Of a DNA stretch of 64,000 nt, positions 46,157-58,959 are shown one piece after another; positions within the stretch are counted from its first letter, which is position 1; every line of letters starts with the position of its first letter. Below the pieces are notes generated by a model. It was given only the letters and a program-made list of their open reading frames with translations. It had not been told where the DNA came from and ran no database searches. The DNA is from Parapusillimonas granuli. GTDB lineage: Bacteria; Pseudomonadota; Gammaproteobacteria; Burkholderiales; Burkholderiaceae_B. The position numbers were made by a program, and so were the translations under genes. The DNA is taken from contig NZ_JACCEM010000004.1 of NCBI RefSeq assembly GCF_013416525.1, forward strand, positions 62,001 through 126,000, read 5' to 3'.

Positions 46157-47658
46157 CAGCCCGCTTCCGCCAGCGCGGCCCGGGCCGCCTGCAGCAGGGC
46201 CGCGCGAAGCTCGCCCTGCAGCGCCGCGCCGGCCAGGATGTCGCGTTCCAGCCGGGTGGCGTCCATGGCGCGCAGCACGGCCTGCTCCGCCGCCGCCAGG
46301 CGATCCGGCGCCAATGAGTCGAACAGGCCTTCCGACACCGCCAGCAAGAGTCCGATCTGGTGGAGGACGGGCATGGGCGACTCTTCCGCCTGCTTCAGCA
46401 CCTCGCGGACGCGGCGCCCCCGCTCCAGCCGCGCCCGGGAATCGGCGTCCAGTTTGGCGCCGAACCTGGCGAACGACTCCAGCTCCTCGAACTGGGCATA
46501 GGCCAGCTTCAGAGGACTCGCGACGGCGCGGAACGCGGGCAGCTGCGCCTTGCCCCCCACGCGGGAGACGGAGCGCCCGACGTCCACCGCCGGCAGCTGC
46601 CCCAGGCGGAACAGCTGGGGCGAAAGATAGATCTGCCCGTCGGTGATCGAAATGAGATTGGTGGGGATGTAGGCGGCAAGGTTTTGCGCCTGGGTTTCCA
46701 CGATGGGCAGCGCGGTCAGCGATCCGCCGCCCGCGCTTGCCCGCAGCTGCGTGGCCCTTTCCAGCAGGCGGGCGTGCAGATAGAAGATGTCTCCCGGATA
46801 GGCTTCCCTGCCCGGCGGACGCCGCAGCAGAAGCGAGAGCTCGCGATAGGCGCGGGCATGCCGGGTCAGGTCGTCGAAGACGATGAGGACGTCGCGCCCG
46901 GCCCGCATGAAGCGTTCGGCGATGGTGGTCGCGGCGAAAGGGGCGATGTACTGCAGGCCGGGGGGTTCTTCCGCCCCCGCGACGACCACGATGCAATTGC
47001 CCATGGCCCCGTACTTGCGCAGGCGCGCGATGACGCCGGCCACGGCGTCCCCCCGCTGCCCGATCGCGCAATAGACGGAAATGACCCCGGTGCCGGCCTG
47101 GTTCAGCATGGTGTCCAGGGCGACCGCCGTCTTGCCGGTCTGGCGGTCGCCCAGTATCAGTTCCCGCTGCCCGCGGCCGATGGGCACCAGCGCATCGACG
47201 GCCTTGATGCCCGTCTGCAGGGGGCGCGATACCGGGCCGCGCTCCATGATGGCGGGCGCCGGCTGCTCGATGGCATCGTGCCGGTCCGCGGCGATCGGGC
47301 CTTGTTCGTCCAGCGGGCGCCCCAGCGGGCTGACCACCCGGCCGAGCAGCGCGTCGCCGGTCGGCACCGAGGCCACCCGCCTGGTCCGGCGCGCATGGTC
47401 GCCCGGCCGCAGCCCGCGCGGATCGTGCAGCAGCACGATGCCCGCGCTGCCCTCGGCCAGATTCAGCGCCAGGCCGCTCGCGCCGTTTTCAAAAGCGATC
47501 AGCTCGTCCTGCGTCGCCTGGGTGAAGCCCCGGACCTCGACCACGCCGCGCAGGACGCTGCTGACGACGCCGCGCTCCTCGGAGGACAAGCGCGCCGGAC
47601 GGTCGCTCTTGCCTTCCAGCGCATCGAACAGGCTGTCGGCAAGCGAGCTCAGTTCCAT
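46156..47658 (-). CDS. atpA: N-ATPase alpha subunit
   Basis: A 500-residue non-catalytic nucleotide-binding subunit. The P-loop is [13 protein letters not shown], followed by [12 protein letters not shown]-like [13 protein letters not shown] and [33 protein letters not shown], the alpha signature. It forms the alpha3-beta3 head with AtpD. It starts inside the last codons of atpF (10-base overlap) with a GGAGG site. Confidence 0.94.
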   Translation of the reverse strand: MELSSLADSLFDALEGKSDRPARLSSEERGVVSSVLRGVVEVRGFTQATQDELIAFENGASGLALNLAEGSAGIVLLHDPRGLRPGDHARRTRRVASVPTGDALLGRVVSPLGRPLDEQGPIAADRHDAIEQPAPAIMERGPVSRPLQTGIKAVDALVPIGRGQRELILGDRQTGKTAVALDTMLNQAGTGVISVYCAIGQRGDAVAGVIARLRKYGAMGNCIVVVAGAEEPPGLQYIAPFAATTIAERFMRAGRDVLIVFDDLTRHARAYRELSLLLRRPPGREAYPGDIFYLHARLLERATQLRASAGGGSLTALPIVETQAQNLAAYIPTNLISITDGQIYLSPQLFRLGQLPAVDVGRSVSRVGGKAQLPAFRAVASPLKLAYAQFEELESFARFGAKLDADSRARLERGRRVREVLKQAEESPMPVLHQIGLLLAVSEGLFDSLAPDRLAAAEQAVLRAMDATRLERDILAGAALQGELRAALLQAARAALAEAG

Positions 47659-48431
47659 GGCTCGCCTCCGCCCTCGAGCCGCAAGTCCAGAAAGGCCGCC
47701 ACGTCCTCTTCGAGCGCATCGAGGTGCTCGCCCAGCGTCCAGCCCAGGCGCCGCGAGCCGACTTGCAACGCTACGCCGCAGTCGATCTCGCCGTCCTGCT
47801 GGAAGCTGACGTCCGCAGAAGCGTCCAGCAGCGCCGCAACGGCCCGGGCGATGTCCGCCTGCGCGCCCGCCGACAGCCGCAGCGAAGACAGGACGCGCGC
47901 GCCGCCGTCGGCGCGGGCCGCCTGCCGCAAGGCGGCCCGGTCTTCCGGTCCCAGCTCCGACAAGCGGCGCGCAAAGACCCGCGCCATGCGATCGGACAGG
48001 TCTTCGTCCGCCATGTCGGCCAGGGACCGGCGCGCCAGGGTGACGAAGCCATCCCCCGCACGCCGCCGCAGGCGATTCAGGAAATCCGCCTTCTCGTCTT
48101 CGACCTGCCGGCGCCAGGCCTCGCGGCGCAGCCTGGCTTCTTCCCGCGCGGCTTGCGTCATTTCAGCCCGCAGCGCCTCGATTTCGGCCTCCAGCTCCTG
48201 CAGCCGCAGCCCCCGGGCCTGCTCGAGCTCCTGCAGCGCCTCGCGGTGCGCCCGGGCCTCGGCTTCCGCCTCCCGGCGAGCGGCCTCGGCTTCCAGCAGG
48301 CGGCGGTCGACGTTCGCCCTGCGCTCGTCCAGCGCCCGCATCAAGGGCCGGTACAGCACGCGCTGCAGCAGCCAGACCAGGATCGCGAAGTTCGCGATCT
48401 GCGCGATGACCGTCACCCAGTCTATCGGCAT
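47649..48431 (-). CDS. atpF: N-ATPase b subunit, long form
   Basis: A 260-residue peripheral-stalk subunit: one N-terminal membrane helix (residues about 5-25), a long charged coiled coil (about 35-150), then an extra C-terminal domain of about 100 residues (150-258, with [17 protein letters not shown] and [27 protein letters not shown]). Normal b is about 156 residues. N-ATPase operons have no separate delta gene, and this tail resembles the delta C-terminal part, so it may fulfil that role. Confidence 0.88.
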   Translation of the reverse strand: MPIDWVTVIAQIANFAILVWLLQRVLYRPLMRALDERRANVDRRLLEAEAARREAEAEARAHREALQELEQARGLRLQELEAEIEALRAEMTQAAREEARLRREAWRRQVEDEKADFLNRLRRRAGDGFVTLARRSLADMADEDLSDRMARVFARRLSELGPEDRAALRQAARADGGARVLSSLRLSAGAQADIARAVAALLDASADVSFQQDGEIDCGVALQVGSRRLGWTLGEHLDALEEDVAAFLDLRLEGGGEPWN

Positions 48432-48434
48432 CGC

Positions 48435-48725
48435 CTAGCCCCCCGCCGCCCGGGCGGCGGACCCGACCGCCCAGGTCCAGAACGGGTTGGCAAAGATCAT
48501 GACCAACGCCACGACGAAACAATAGATTCCGCTGGATTCGATCACGGCCAGGCTCACGAACAGCGTGCGCGAGATCGTATTGGCCTCGTCGGGCTGTTGC
48601 GCGATGGCCTGCAGCGCCTGCGATGCGGCGCGGGCCTCGCCCACCGCCGCGCCGACCGAGCCGAGGGCCACGGTCAGGCCCGCCGTAATGATAGAAACCG
48701 CTGCAATTATCGTAGTGACATCCAT
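48435..48725 (-). CDS. atpE: N-ATPase c subunit (rotor ring)
   Basis: A 96-residue two-helix hairpin proteolipid. Helix 1 carries Glu30 in VGEA and helix 2 carries Glu63 in AVIESSGIY, the double-carboxylate pattern of N-type rotors. The QQPDEA polar loop is present. The ESSG context resembles sodium-binding c subunits, yet the N-type ring of Burkholderia pseudomallei is reported to be proton-specific, so ion choice cannot be decided by sequence. It starts 53 bases after atpB. Confidence 0.92.
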   Translation of the reverse strand: MDVTTIIAAVSIITAGLTVALGSVGAAVGEARAASQALQAIAQQPDEANTISRTLFVSLAVIESSGIYCFVVALVMIFANPFWTWAVGSAARAAGG

Positions 48726-48778
48726 TCGATGTTTCCTTTTCCGGAAGGTGGTGAAATCGGCTTGGCGGCGCCCGGCGT

Positions 48779-49471
48779 TCAGGCGGCGCCCGGCTCGTCT
48801 CCTTGTGCCGCCGCGATGTAGACCATGGCCAGGACGGCGAAAATGTATGCCTGCACGACCCCTGTCAGCAAGCCCAGCAATTGCAGCAGGATGGGGAAGA
48901 TCAGGGGCGCGATGGACAGCAGGATGGCGACGATTACCGTGCCGCTCATGACGTTGCCGTACAGCCGTATCGCCAGCGCGACGGTGCGCGAGATCTCGCC
49001 CAGCACGTTCAGCGGCGCCATCAGGGGCGTGGGCCGCAGATAATGCCGCAAATACCCAAGCAGGCCCTGGTCGGCAATGCCATAGAACGGCACGGCGACC
49101 AGCACGCAAATGGCCAGCGCGGCGGCAGTGGACAGCGAGCCGGTCGGCGACGTGAAGCCGGGCACCACGCCCAGCACATTGGACGCCAGGATGAACAGGA
49201 AAAGCGTGCCGATGAAGGGCAGGTAGCGGCCGGGGTCGCCGCCGCCGACGTCCTGGATCTGCTTCCGGATTTGCTCGATCAGGATTTCCAGCGCCAGGTG
49301 CCAGCGCGAAGCGGGCGCGGCCGGCCCCATGCCCAGGGTGATCAGCCGCCCGCCAACGACCAGTATCGTCATGACGATCCAGGTGTTGACGATGGTGGCC
49401 GAGATGGGAAGGCTTCCCAGCGGGCCGGCCGGCAGGATGAATACGATGTTGCCGTCAGGCGTGATTTGCAT
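48779..49471 (-). CDS. atpB: N-ATPase a subunit
   Basis: A 230-residue integral membrane stator with five or six helices. The essential arginine lies in LGEISRTVALAIRLYGNVMSG, and the GVVQAYIFAVLAMVYI end is typical. It forms the ion half-channels against the c-ring. It overlaps atpR by 17 bases. Confidence 0.92.
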   Translation of the reverse strand: MQITPDGNIVFILPAGPLGSLPISATIVNTWIVMTILVVGGRLITLGMGPAAPASRWHLALEILIEQIRKQIQDVGGGDPGRYLPFIGTLFLFILASNVLGVVPGFTSPTGSLSTAAALAICVLVAVPFYGIADQGLLGYLRHYLRPTPLMAPLNVLGEISRTVALAIRLYGNVMSGTVIVAILLSIAPLIFPILLQLLGLLTGVVQAYIFAVLAMVYIAAAQGDEPGAA

Positions 49472-49763
49472 CGGTCCTCCGTTCAGTGCGACGCACGCGC
49501 CAGAACACCAGCAAGCGTACCAGCATGAAGCCCGCCAGGGCCGCCGGCAAGGCGATGGCGGGCTGGTCCGCCCAGCGCACGACGAGCAGCAGGCCGGCGG
49601 CGACGAGCCCGAGCCGCAACGCCGCGCCCCACAGCAGCGCCAGCGGGCGGCGGGCGCCGCGCGCCAGCCGGCGCGTCGATTGCCAGAGCCAGCGCAAATG
49701 GATTCCGCCGAGCACCAGGCCCGCGGCCAGGCCCAAGGCCAGATCGATGGTCATTTCATTCAT
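49455..49763 (-). CDS. atpR: N-ATPase accessory membrane protein AtpR
   Basis: A 102-residue protein with three hydrophobic segments (about residues 5-25, 40-62, 68-88). AtpR is found only in N-type operons and is predicted to interact with the c-ring through conserved arginines within the membrane (here RLARGARRPL and RLLVFWRVRR). Short overlaps with both neighbours support coupling. Function is not established. Confidence 0.8.
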   Translation of the reverse strand: MNEMTIDLALGLAAGLVLGGIHLRWLWQSTRRLARGARRPLALLWGAALRLGLVAAGLLLVVRWADQPAIALPAALAGFMLVRLLVFWRVRRTERRTDANHA

Positions 49764-50069
49764 CTTGGTCTTCCTTTTGTGCGCCGCGCCGAAGGCCCGC
49801 CCGCTGCACCCACCACCATGCGTTCAGGCACCCGACGGTGACGCCCAGCACCAGGCCGGTGATCGTCCAGGAGGGGCCCCCGGTGTAGTGCGCATCGGCC
49901 CAGCGCCCGAGCGCCACCCCCACCAGGGCGGGAACGGCGACGGCCCAGCCCACCAGGCCGAACATGCCGATTCCGAACCAGACGGTATGCCGCCCTTCGC
50001 GGCGCGAGCGCGACCGCCGTTCGGCCTTGCGCCCCACCGTCGCTTCGAGTTCGCTGCCTTCGTCCTGCA

Positions 50070-50073
<4 letters not shown>
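49756..50073 (-). CDS. atpQ: N-ATPase accessory protein AtpQ (AtpI-like)
   Basis: A 105-residue protein with a charged N-terminus (residues 1-28) and two hydrophobic helices joined by WADAHYTGGPSWT. It has the position and shape of AtpQ, related to the AtpI assembly factor that helps build the c-ring. The start codon overlaps atpC by 4 bases. Confidence 0.78.
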
Positions 50074-53957
<3,884 letters not shown>

Positions 53958-54026
53958 CTATGAAAGTGCTCCGAAGGTCGTGGCCCAGGGTATGAGAGTA
54001 CTGATGATTTCCCAGGCAAGACAGCT

Positions 54027-54108
54027 CTTCTTCCGCCGGCATGAACCGGATCAAGTTCGCGGGTTCGGCTAAGCCATCTCAGCCCACACAATGTGGACAC
54101 CCCGGAGC
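54027..54108 (-). promoter_or_regulatory. TPP riboswitch (THI element)
   Basis: Read on the minus strand, GGGGTGTCC (near 54104-54096), GGCTGAGAT (54085-54077), GAACCCGCGAAC and the TGATCCGGTTCATGCCGGCG segment reproduce the thi-box core with its P2, P4 and P5 helices. It sits in the thiC leader and should switch off expression when thiamine pyrophosphate is plentiful. Confidence 0.95.
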
Positions 54109-54114
54109 GTTTTC

Positions 54115-54120
54115 ATTCTA
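54115..54120 (-). promoter_or_regulatory. -10 element of thiC
   Basis: TAGAAT on the minus strand places the transcription start right at the 5' edge of the riboswitch. No strong -35 is seen. Confidence 0.5.
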
Positions 54121-54171
54121 CCCCGAAAGCGAAACCGCGGGTCTGTTTGCCGCGCCGCGACCAAGACAAGG

Positions 54172-54471
54172 CTATGACTGCACAGGCCGGGCAGTCAGTT
54201 GCACGCCCAGCGCAGCACATACGCGGGCAATGGTATCGAAGCGCGGATGCGAACCAGGCCGCAGCGCTTTATAGAGTGCCTCGCGCGTCAGGCCGCTGGC
54301 ACGCGCTACCTCGGTCATGCCACGCGCACGGGCAATGACGCCCAGGGCGTGGGAAAGCTCGGCGGGATCGTTTTCTTCCAGAACGGCCGTCAGATAGTTG
54401 GCAATGTCCTCGTCCGTCTTTTCTGGGTATTTGCCCACTCGCGATTCGCCTTTGCCAGCGCGCTCACCCAT
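54172..54471 (-). CDS. Addiction-module antitoxin-like helix-turn-helix protein, no toxin partner seen
   Basis: A 99-residue protein of the COG3636/HigA-like antidote family: DEDIANYLTAVLEENDPAELSHALGVIARARGMTEVARASGLTREALYKAL is the family core with its helix-turn-helix. The partner HigB/RelE-type toxin usually lies directly upstream, but the 121 bases to icd contain none. The ATG at 54471 has AGGA immediately adjacent, so a GTG at 54438 after AAAGG may be the real start. It may be an orphan remnant or a stand-alone regulator. Confidence 0.72.
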   Translation of the reverse strand: MGERAGKGESRVGKYPEKTDEDIANYLTAVLEENDPAELSHALGVIARARGMTEVARASGLTREALYKALRPGSHPRFDTIARVCAALGVQLTARPVQS

Positions 54472-54529
54472 TCCTGCGGAGCGTCAACGGTTGGCGGCAC
54501 AATAAAAAGGGTTGCAGCAGTTCCGCGTG

Positions 54530-54561
54530 AAAAACCCGCAGGCCTTGCGGACTGCGGGTTT
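54530..54561 (-). terminator. Intrinsic terminator of icd
   Basis: On the minus strand ACCCGCAG (54559-54552 side) pairs with CTGCGGGT (54541-54534) around a 10-base loop and is followed by TTTTTC. It lies 30 bases beyond the icd stop. Confidence 0.8.
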
Positions 54562-54592
54562 CGTGTACTACCTGATGCGACGGTAGACAGGC

Positions 54593-55849
54593 TTACATAT
54601 TGTCGATCATGACCTGCCCGAAGCCCGAGCACGACACCTGGGTCGCGCCTTCGAGCAAGCGGGCGAAGTCGTACGTGACCTTCTTGGACAGGATGGATTT
54701 CTCCATGCTGCTGATGATGAGGTCAGCGGCTTCGGTCCAGCCCATGTGGCGCAGCATCATTTCGGCGGACAGGATTTCGGAGCCGGGATTCACGTAGTCC
54801 TTGCCGGCGTATTTGGGCGCCGTGCCGTGCGTGGCCTCGAACATGGCGACCGAATCGGACAGGTTGGCGCCCGGGGCGATGCCGATGCCGCCGACCTGCG
54901 CGGCCAGCGCGTCGGAAACATAGTCGCCGTTCAGGTTCAGGGTGGCGATGACGTCGTATTCGGCCGGGCGCAGCAGGATCTGCTGCAGGAAGGCGTCGGC
55001 GATCGAATCCTTGACCGTGATCTCGCGGCCGGTCTTGGGATTCTTGAACTTGCACCATGGGCCGCCGTCGATCAGCTGGGCGCCGAATTCCTTCTGGGCC
55101 AGTTCGTAGCCCCAGTCGCGGAAGCCGCCTTCGGTGAACTTCATGATGTTGCCCTTGTGCACCAGCGTGACCGAGGAGCGGTCGTTGTCGATGGCGTACT
55201 GGATGGCCTTGCGGACCAGGCGCTGGGTGCCTTCGCGCGATACCGGCTTCACGCCGATGCCGGAGGTTTCGGGGAAGCGGATCTTGTTGACGCCGAGCTC
55301 GTTCTGCAGGAAGGCGATCAGCTTCTTGGCATTGGGGCTTTCGGCTTCGAATTCGATGCCCGCGTAGATGTCTTCGGAGTTCTCGCGGAAAATGACCATG
55401 TTGGTCTTTTCGGGTTCGCGCACGGGCGACGGCACGCCCTTGAAGTACTGGATGGGGCGCAGGCAGACGTACAGGTCGAGCTGCTGGCGCAGCGCCACGT
55501 TCAGCGAACGGATGCCGCCGCCGACCGGCGTGGTCAGCGGACCCTTGATGGAAACGACGTAGTCGCGCACGGCGTCCAGGGTTTCGTCGGGCAGCCAGAC
55601 GTCGGAGCCGTAGACCTTGGTGGACTTTTCACCGGCATAGACTTCCATCCAGTGAATCTTGCGCTTGCCGCCGTAAGCCTTGGCGACCGCCGCGTCGACG
55701 ACCTTGAGCATGACGGGAGTGATATCGGCACCTGTGCCATCGCCTTCGATGTAGGGGATGATGGGTTCGTCAGGGACGTTGAGCGAAAAATCGGCGTTTA
55801 CGGTGATTTTTTGGCCCGCGGCCGGGACCTTGATGTGCTGATAGGACAT
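54593..55849 (-). CDS. icd: Isocitrate dehydrogenase (NADP+)
   Basis: A 418-residue homodimeric TCA-cycle enzyme, isocitrate to 2-oxoglutarate. The regulatory serine lies in [10 protein letters not shown], metal ligands in [18 protein letters not shown], and [20 protein letters not shown] has the Lys-Tyr pair that selects NADP. The start at 55849 (MSYQHIKV) follows GGAG by 6 bases; longer frames upstream lack a site. It stands alone with its own terminator. Confidence 0.96.
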   Translation of the reverse strand: MSYQHIKVPAAGQKITVNADFSLNVPDEPIIPYIEGDGTGADITPVMLKVVDAAVAKAYGGKRKIHWMEVYAGEKSTKVYGSDVWLPDETLDAVRDYVVSIKGPLTTPVGGGIRSLNVALRQQLDLYVCLRPIQYFKGVPSPVREPEKTNMVIFRENSEDIYAGIEFEAESPNAKKLIAFLQNELGVNKIRFPETSGIGVKPVSREGTQRLVRKAIQYAIDNDRSSVTLVHKGNIMKFTEGGFRDWGYELAQKEFGAQLIDGGPWCKFKNPKTGREITVKDSIADAFLQQILLRPAEYDVIATLNLNGDYVSDALAAQVGGIGIAPGANLSDSVAMFEATHGTAPKYAGKDYVNPGSEILSAEMMLRHMGWTEAADLIISSMEKSILSKKVTYDFARLLEGATQVSCSGFGQVMIDNM

Positions 55850-56035
55850 GGATGCTCCAGTTGAGCTCGGGTAAGAGCAGAAAACGGTATACAGGGTCGG
55901 ACGCCCGGTGCACGGCACAGGGTCTTATATAAGAGTAGTTTATCCTATTTATTCTATGTTAGGTGAACCCGGCGGGATTGCATGCGGCGGTTAAAATAGG
56001 GCATCGCACGACAACGGCATCACAACGGAAATCAT

Positions 56036-56464
56036 ATGTTCAACCCGTCGCGGGAACAGGTCCGGCAATTCTTCACCGAGGCGTGGCGCAAGCACAGGTC
56101 GGCCGGCGTCTTGACGCCGCTGGAAACCATGGCCGTCGACCTCATCGAACTGCACCCCGAATACCATGCCGACCTGGAAAGCCCCGAAGCCGCCACCGCG
56201 GATTTCAGCGTGGAACAAGGCAGGACCAATCCCTTCCTGCACTTGTCCATGCACCTGGCCATCAACGAACAGCTGTCCATCGACCAGCCCCCGGGCATCA
56301 AGGCCGCCTTCCAGAGCCTGCTGGCCACGCACGACCCCCACGAGGCTGCCCACGTGATCATGGAAGCGCTGGGCGAAGTGGTCTGGGAAGCGCAACGCCT
56401 GGGCGCCCCGCTGGACACCGAAAAATACATAGACCTGATCCGGCGCCACGCCGGCCGCCGCTGA
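56036..56464 (+). CDS. DUF1841 family protein
   Basis: A 142-residue, mostly helical cytosolic protein of unknown function, recognised by MFNPSREQVRQFFTEAWRKH at the start, NPFLHLSMHLAINEQLSIDQPPG and HEAAHVIMEALGEVVWEAQR. The family is widespread in beta- and gammaproteobacteria. It lies between icd and two cytochromes c and ends before a shared terminator. No function can be given. Confidence 0.82.
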   Translation: MFNPSREQVRQFFTEAWRKHRSAGVLTPLETMAVDLIELHPEYHADLESPEAATADFSVEQGRTNPFLHLSMHLAINEQLSIDQPPGIKAAFQSLLATHDPHEAAHVIMEALGEVVWEAQRLGAPLDTEKYIDLIRRHAGRR

Positions 56465-56502
56465 CGCCGCCGCGCGCGGCCCCTTTGCCGGACGGCAAAA
56501 AG

Positions 56503-56527
56503 AAAGGCGCCCAGCGGGGCGCCTTAT
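56503..56527. terminator. Terminator between DUF1841 and cytochrome c genes
   Basis: AAGGCGCCC (56504-56512) and GGGCGCCTT (56517-56525) form a strong stem with a short loop; A-rich DNA precedes and TATT follows, so it can serve both convergent genes. Confidence 0.65.
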
Positions 56528-56547
56528 TGGTCGGGACGGGCCCGGCC

Positions 56548-56910
56548 TTACTTGCGCACCGACAGCGGCGAGGGCTGGGCGGCCAGCCAGGCGGCGATAT
56601 TCTCGATGTCGGCCTGGGTCAATTGCGCGACCATGGCGCCCATGATGGCGTTCTTGCGCACGTTGGCGGACGCCGGCTGATTGGCCGCACCGCGCTTGTA
56701 TGCGCGCAGGGCGTGTTCGAGGTAATCGCGGTGCTGGCCGGCGAGTATGGGATAGGTCGGCATGACCGACGTCTTGGCGTCCGCGCCGTGGCAGGATGCA
56801 CAGGTGAATTTTTCGAATGCCGCCTTGCCCGCGGCCAGATCCGCGGCGGATGCGCCGGAAGCGAGTGCGACGAGAGCGGAGCCTGCCAGTGCGAGTGTCA
56901 ATTTTTTCAT
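56548..56910 (-). CDS. Periplasmic monohaem cytochrome c
   Basis: A 120-residue class I cytochrome c. A signal peptide (MKKLTLALAGSALVALASG, cut near ASAAD) precedes the haem motif CASCH and a later Met region (MPTYPILAGQH), consistent with His/Met ligation. It is likely a small soluble electron carrier. The second cytochrome gene lies 12 bases upstream and both form one operon. Confidence 0.9.
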   Translation of the reverse strand: MKKLTLALAGSALVALASGASAADLAAGKAAFEKFTCASCHGADAKTSVMPTYPILAGQHRDYLEHALRAYKRGAANQPASANVRKNAIMGAMVAQLTQADIENIAAWLAAQPSPLSVRK

Positions 56911-56922
56911 ACAGGCCTCCTG

Positions 56923-57276
56923 TTACTTGAGATTGGCGTAGTACGCCGCGAGATCGGCCATGTCCTGCTCGGACAGGCTTTGCGCGATGGCTTCCATGGT
57001 GGGGAAGCTGCGCGCGCCGGTGGCGTATTCCTTGAGGGCTGCGACGATGTATTCTGCGTTTTGACCCGCGATCATGGGAACGTGGTAGACCTCGGGATAG
57101 CTGGACTTGTAGCCCTTGATGCCGTGGCAACCGATGCACATAGAGGTTTTAGAGAGAGCGGCCTTGGCGTCGCCCACAGGTACGGCATCAGCCGCTAGGG
57201 CTTGGCCCGTAAGCACACAGGAAGCCGTGACGGCCAGCGCAGACAAGGTGCGCGTCATAGAGGTTCGCAACTTCAT
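56923..57276 (-). CDS. Periplasmic monohaem cytochrome c
   Basis: A 117-residue cytochrome with a signal peptide (cut near ALAAD) and haem motif CIGCH; the distal segment reads YHVPMIAGQNAEYIV. It resembles the neighbouring cytochrome only in general layout. It is the first gene of the pair. An FNR-like box lies about 30 bases upstream of its start codon in the divergent gap. Soluble electron transfer to an oxidase is probable. Confidence 0.9.
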   Translation of the reverse strand: MKLRTSMTRTLSALAVTASCVLTGQALAADAVPVGDAKAALSKTSMCIGCHGIKGYKSSYPEVYHVPMIAGQNAEYIVAALKEYATGARSFPTMEAIAQSLSEQDMADLAAYYANLK

Positions 57277-57306
57277 AATAGCTCTTGTTGGCGGTGAGTG
57301 AAATGT

Positions 57307-57320
57307 TTGATCTGGGTCAA
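57307..57320. promoter_or_regulatory. FNR/Anr-like box
   Basis: TTGAT-CTGG-GTCAA differs from the consensus TTGAT-N4-ATCAA at a single base. It lies between the divergent cytochrome and AAA-ATPase genes; a TACGAT -10-like element at 57345-57350 would put the box near -43 for the plus strand. Confidence 0.5.
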
Positions 57321-57422
57321 CAGATCGTCGAAAAAATTTGATTGTACGATAATTGGCTTGCGTGATACATGTATGGCTTCACGACGTTGCAATATGGTTC
57401 ACAAACTACGGAACACGACACA

Positions 57423-58292
57423 ATGACTTCTGCAGCACCCGCCTCATCCTCGGAACGCTTCACCGGCACCGAACGCTATGTCGCCACGGACGACCTGAAG
57501 CTCGCCGTAAACGCCGCGCTGGCCTTGCGGCGCCCGCTGCTGATCAAGGGCGAACCCGGCACCGGCAAGACCATGCTGGCCGAAGAAGTGGCCGCCGCCC
57601 TGGGCCGGCCCCTGCTGCAGTGGCACATCAAGTCGACCACCAAGGCGCACCAGGGCCTGTACGAATACGATGCCGTGTCGCGCCTGCGCGACTCGCAGCT
57701 GGGCGACGAAAAAGTCCGCGACATCGGCAACTACATCGTCAAGGGCGTGCTGTGGCGCGCCTTCGAATCCACCGAACCCGTGGTTGTACTGATTGACGAA
57801 ATCGACAAGGCCGACATCGAATTCCCCAACGACTTGCTGCGCGAACTCGACCGCATGGAATTCCACGTGTACGAAACGCGCGAAACCATACAGGCCCGGC
57901 ACCGGCCGCTGATCATCATCACATCCAACAACGAAAAAGACCTGCCCGACGCCTTCCTGCGCCGCTGCTTCTTCCACTACATCAACTTCCCCGACCTGGC
58001 GACCATGCGGGAAATCGTGGCGGTGCATTACCCGGACATCAAAGAAGACATCCTGCGCGCGGCGCTGGACACCTTCTTCACCCTGCGCGACGCCCCGGGG
58101 CTGAAGAAAAAGCCCTCGACTTCCGAGTTCCTGGACTGGCTGCGCCTGCTGCTGAATGAAGGCATACGGGCCGAGGACATCGGCGATCCCGAGGCCGCCC
58201 TGCCCATCATGGCCGGCGCGCTGCTCAAGAACGAACAAGACCTCACTCTGCTCCAGCGCCTGGCCGCCATGACGCGCGCCGGCCGGCGCTGA
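57423..58292 (+). CDS. MoxR-family AAA ATPase
   Basis: A 289-residue AAA+ protein. Walker A is GEPGTGKT (residues 43-50), Walker B VVLIDEIDKAD, sensor 1 IIITSNNEKDLPDAFLRRC. MoxR proteins work with VWA partners to insert metals or cofactors or to remodel complexes. A VWA gene two places downstream supports this. The ATG at 57423 was preferred by family alignment. Confidence 0.9.
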   Translation: MTSAAPASSSERFTGTERYVATDDLKLAVNAALALRRPLLIKGEPGTGKTMLAEEVAAALGRPLLQWHIKSTTKAHQGLYEYDAVSRLRDSQLGDEKVRDIGNYIVKGVLWRAFESTEPVVVLIDEIDKADIEFPNDLLRELDRMEFHVYETRETIQARHRPLIIITSNNEKDLPDAFLRRCFFHYINFPDLATMREIVAVHYPDIKEDILRAALDTFFTLRDAPGLKKKPSTSEFLDWLRLLLNEGIRAEDIGDPEAALPIMAGALLKNEQDLTLLQRLAAMTRAGRR

Positions 58293-58341
58293 TTCGCCCC
58301 CGCACATCGGCCGTCTGTTTGCCGGCAACCCAGGACTAGAC

Positions 58342-58959
58342 ATGAGCGCAACAACAGGTTTTCTCAAGAACCCAGGCCCCACCACTCTGGAAGGGCACGG
58401 CGTGCGGCTGGCGCCGCTGGACCCGGCGCACGCCGCCGCGCTGGAACAGGCCGCCGCCGACGGCGAGCTGTGGCGCCTGCGCGTCACCTCCGTTCCCGCG
58501 CCGGGCGAAGCGGCGGCCTACATCAGCGCCGCCCTGGCGGGCAGGGACGCCGGGCACATGCTGCCCTTCGCCGTCATCGAGGCCGGCAGCGGCCGGGTCA
58601 TCGGCACCACCCGCTACCACGACATCGTCCCCGCCATCGGCCGGCTCGAGATCGGCTATACCTGGTATGCGAAAAGCTGGCAGCGCAGCCACGTGAACAC
58701 CGCCAGCAAGCTGCTGTTGCTGGCGCACGCCTTCGAAGACCTGGGCGCGCAGCTGGTGGGCTGGCGCACCGACAATTTCAATTTCGCCTCGCAGCGCGCC
58801 ATCGAGCGGCTCGGCGCCAAGAAGGACGGCGTGCTCCGCCACCATGCGCCGCGGCGCGACGGCTCGGTCCGCGACACCGTCATGTACAGCATGGCCCGGG
58901 GCGAATGGCCGGAAATCCGCAAGCATCTCGAATACCAGTTGGCGCGCCATGCTGATTGA
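58342..58959 (+). CDS. GNAT-family N-acetyltransferase
   Basis: A 205-residue GNAT (RimJ/RimL-like) enzyme. The acetyl-CoA region is not the strict QxxGxG/A but matches the RimJ-like NTASKLLLLAHAFEDLGAQLVGWRTDNFNFASQRAIERLGAKKDGVLRHH. It may acetylate a protein N-terminus, an amino group or an antibiotic. It lies between the MoxR-type ATPase and VWA genes, overlapping the latter by 11 bases, so co-expression is clear, function is not. Confidence 0.87.
   Translation: MSATTGFLKNPGPTTLEGHGVRLAPLDPAHAAALEQAAADGELWRLRVTSVPAPGEAAAYISAALAGRDAGHMLPFAVIEAGSGRVIGTTRYHDIVPAIGRLEIGYTWYAKSWQRSHVNTASKLLLLAHAFEDLGAQLVGWRTDNFNFASQRAIERLGAKKDGVLRHHAPRRDGSVRDTVMYSMARGEWPEIRKHLEYQLARHAD

Noticed and set aside
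54390-54632. Toxin gene partner for the antitoxin in the overlapping frame
   Set aside because: The frame overlaps the antitoxin and the icd terminator, shows no RelE/HigB features and has no ribosome site.
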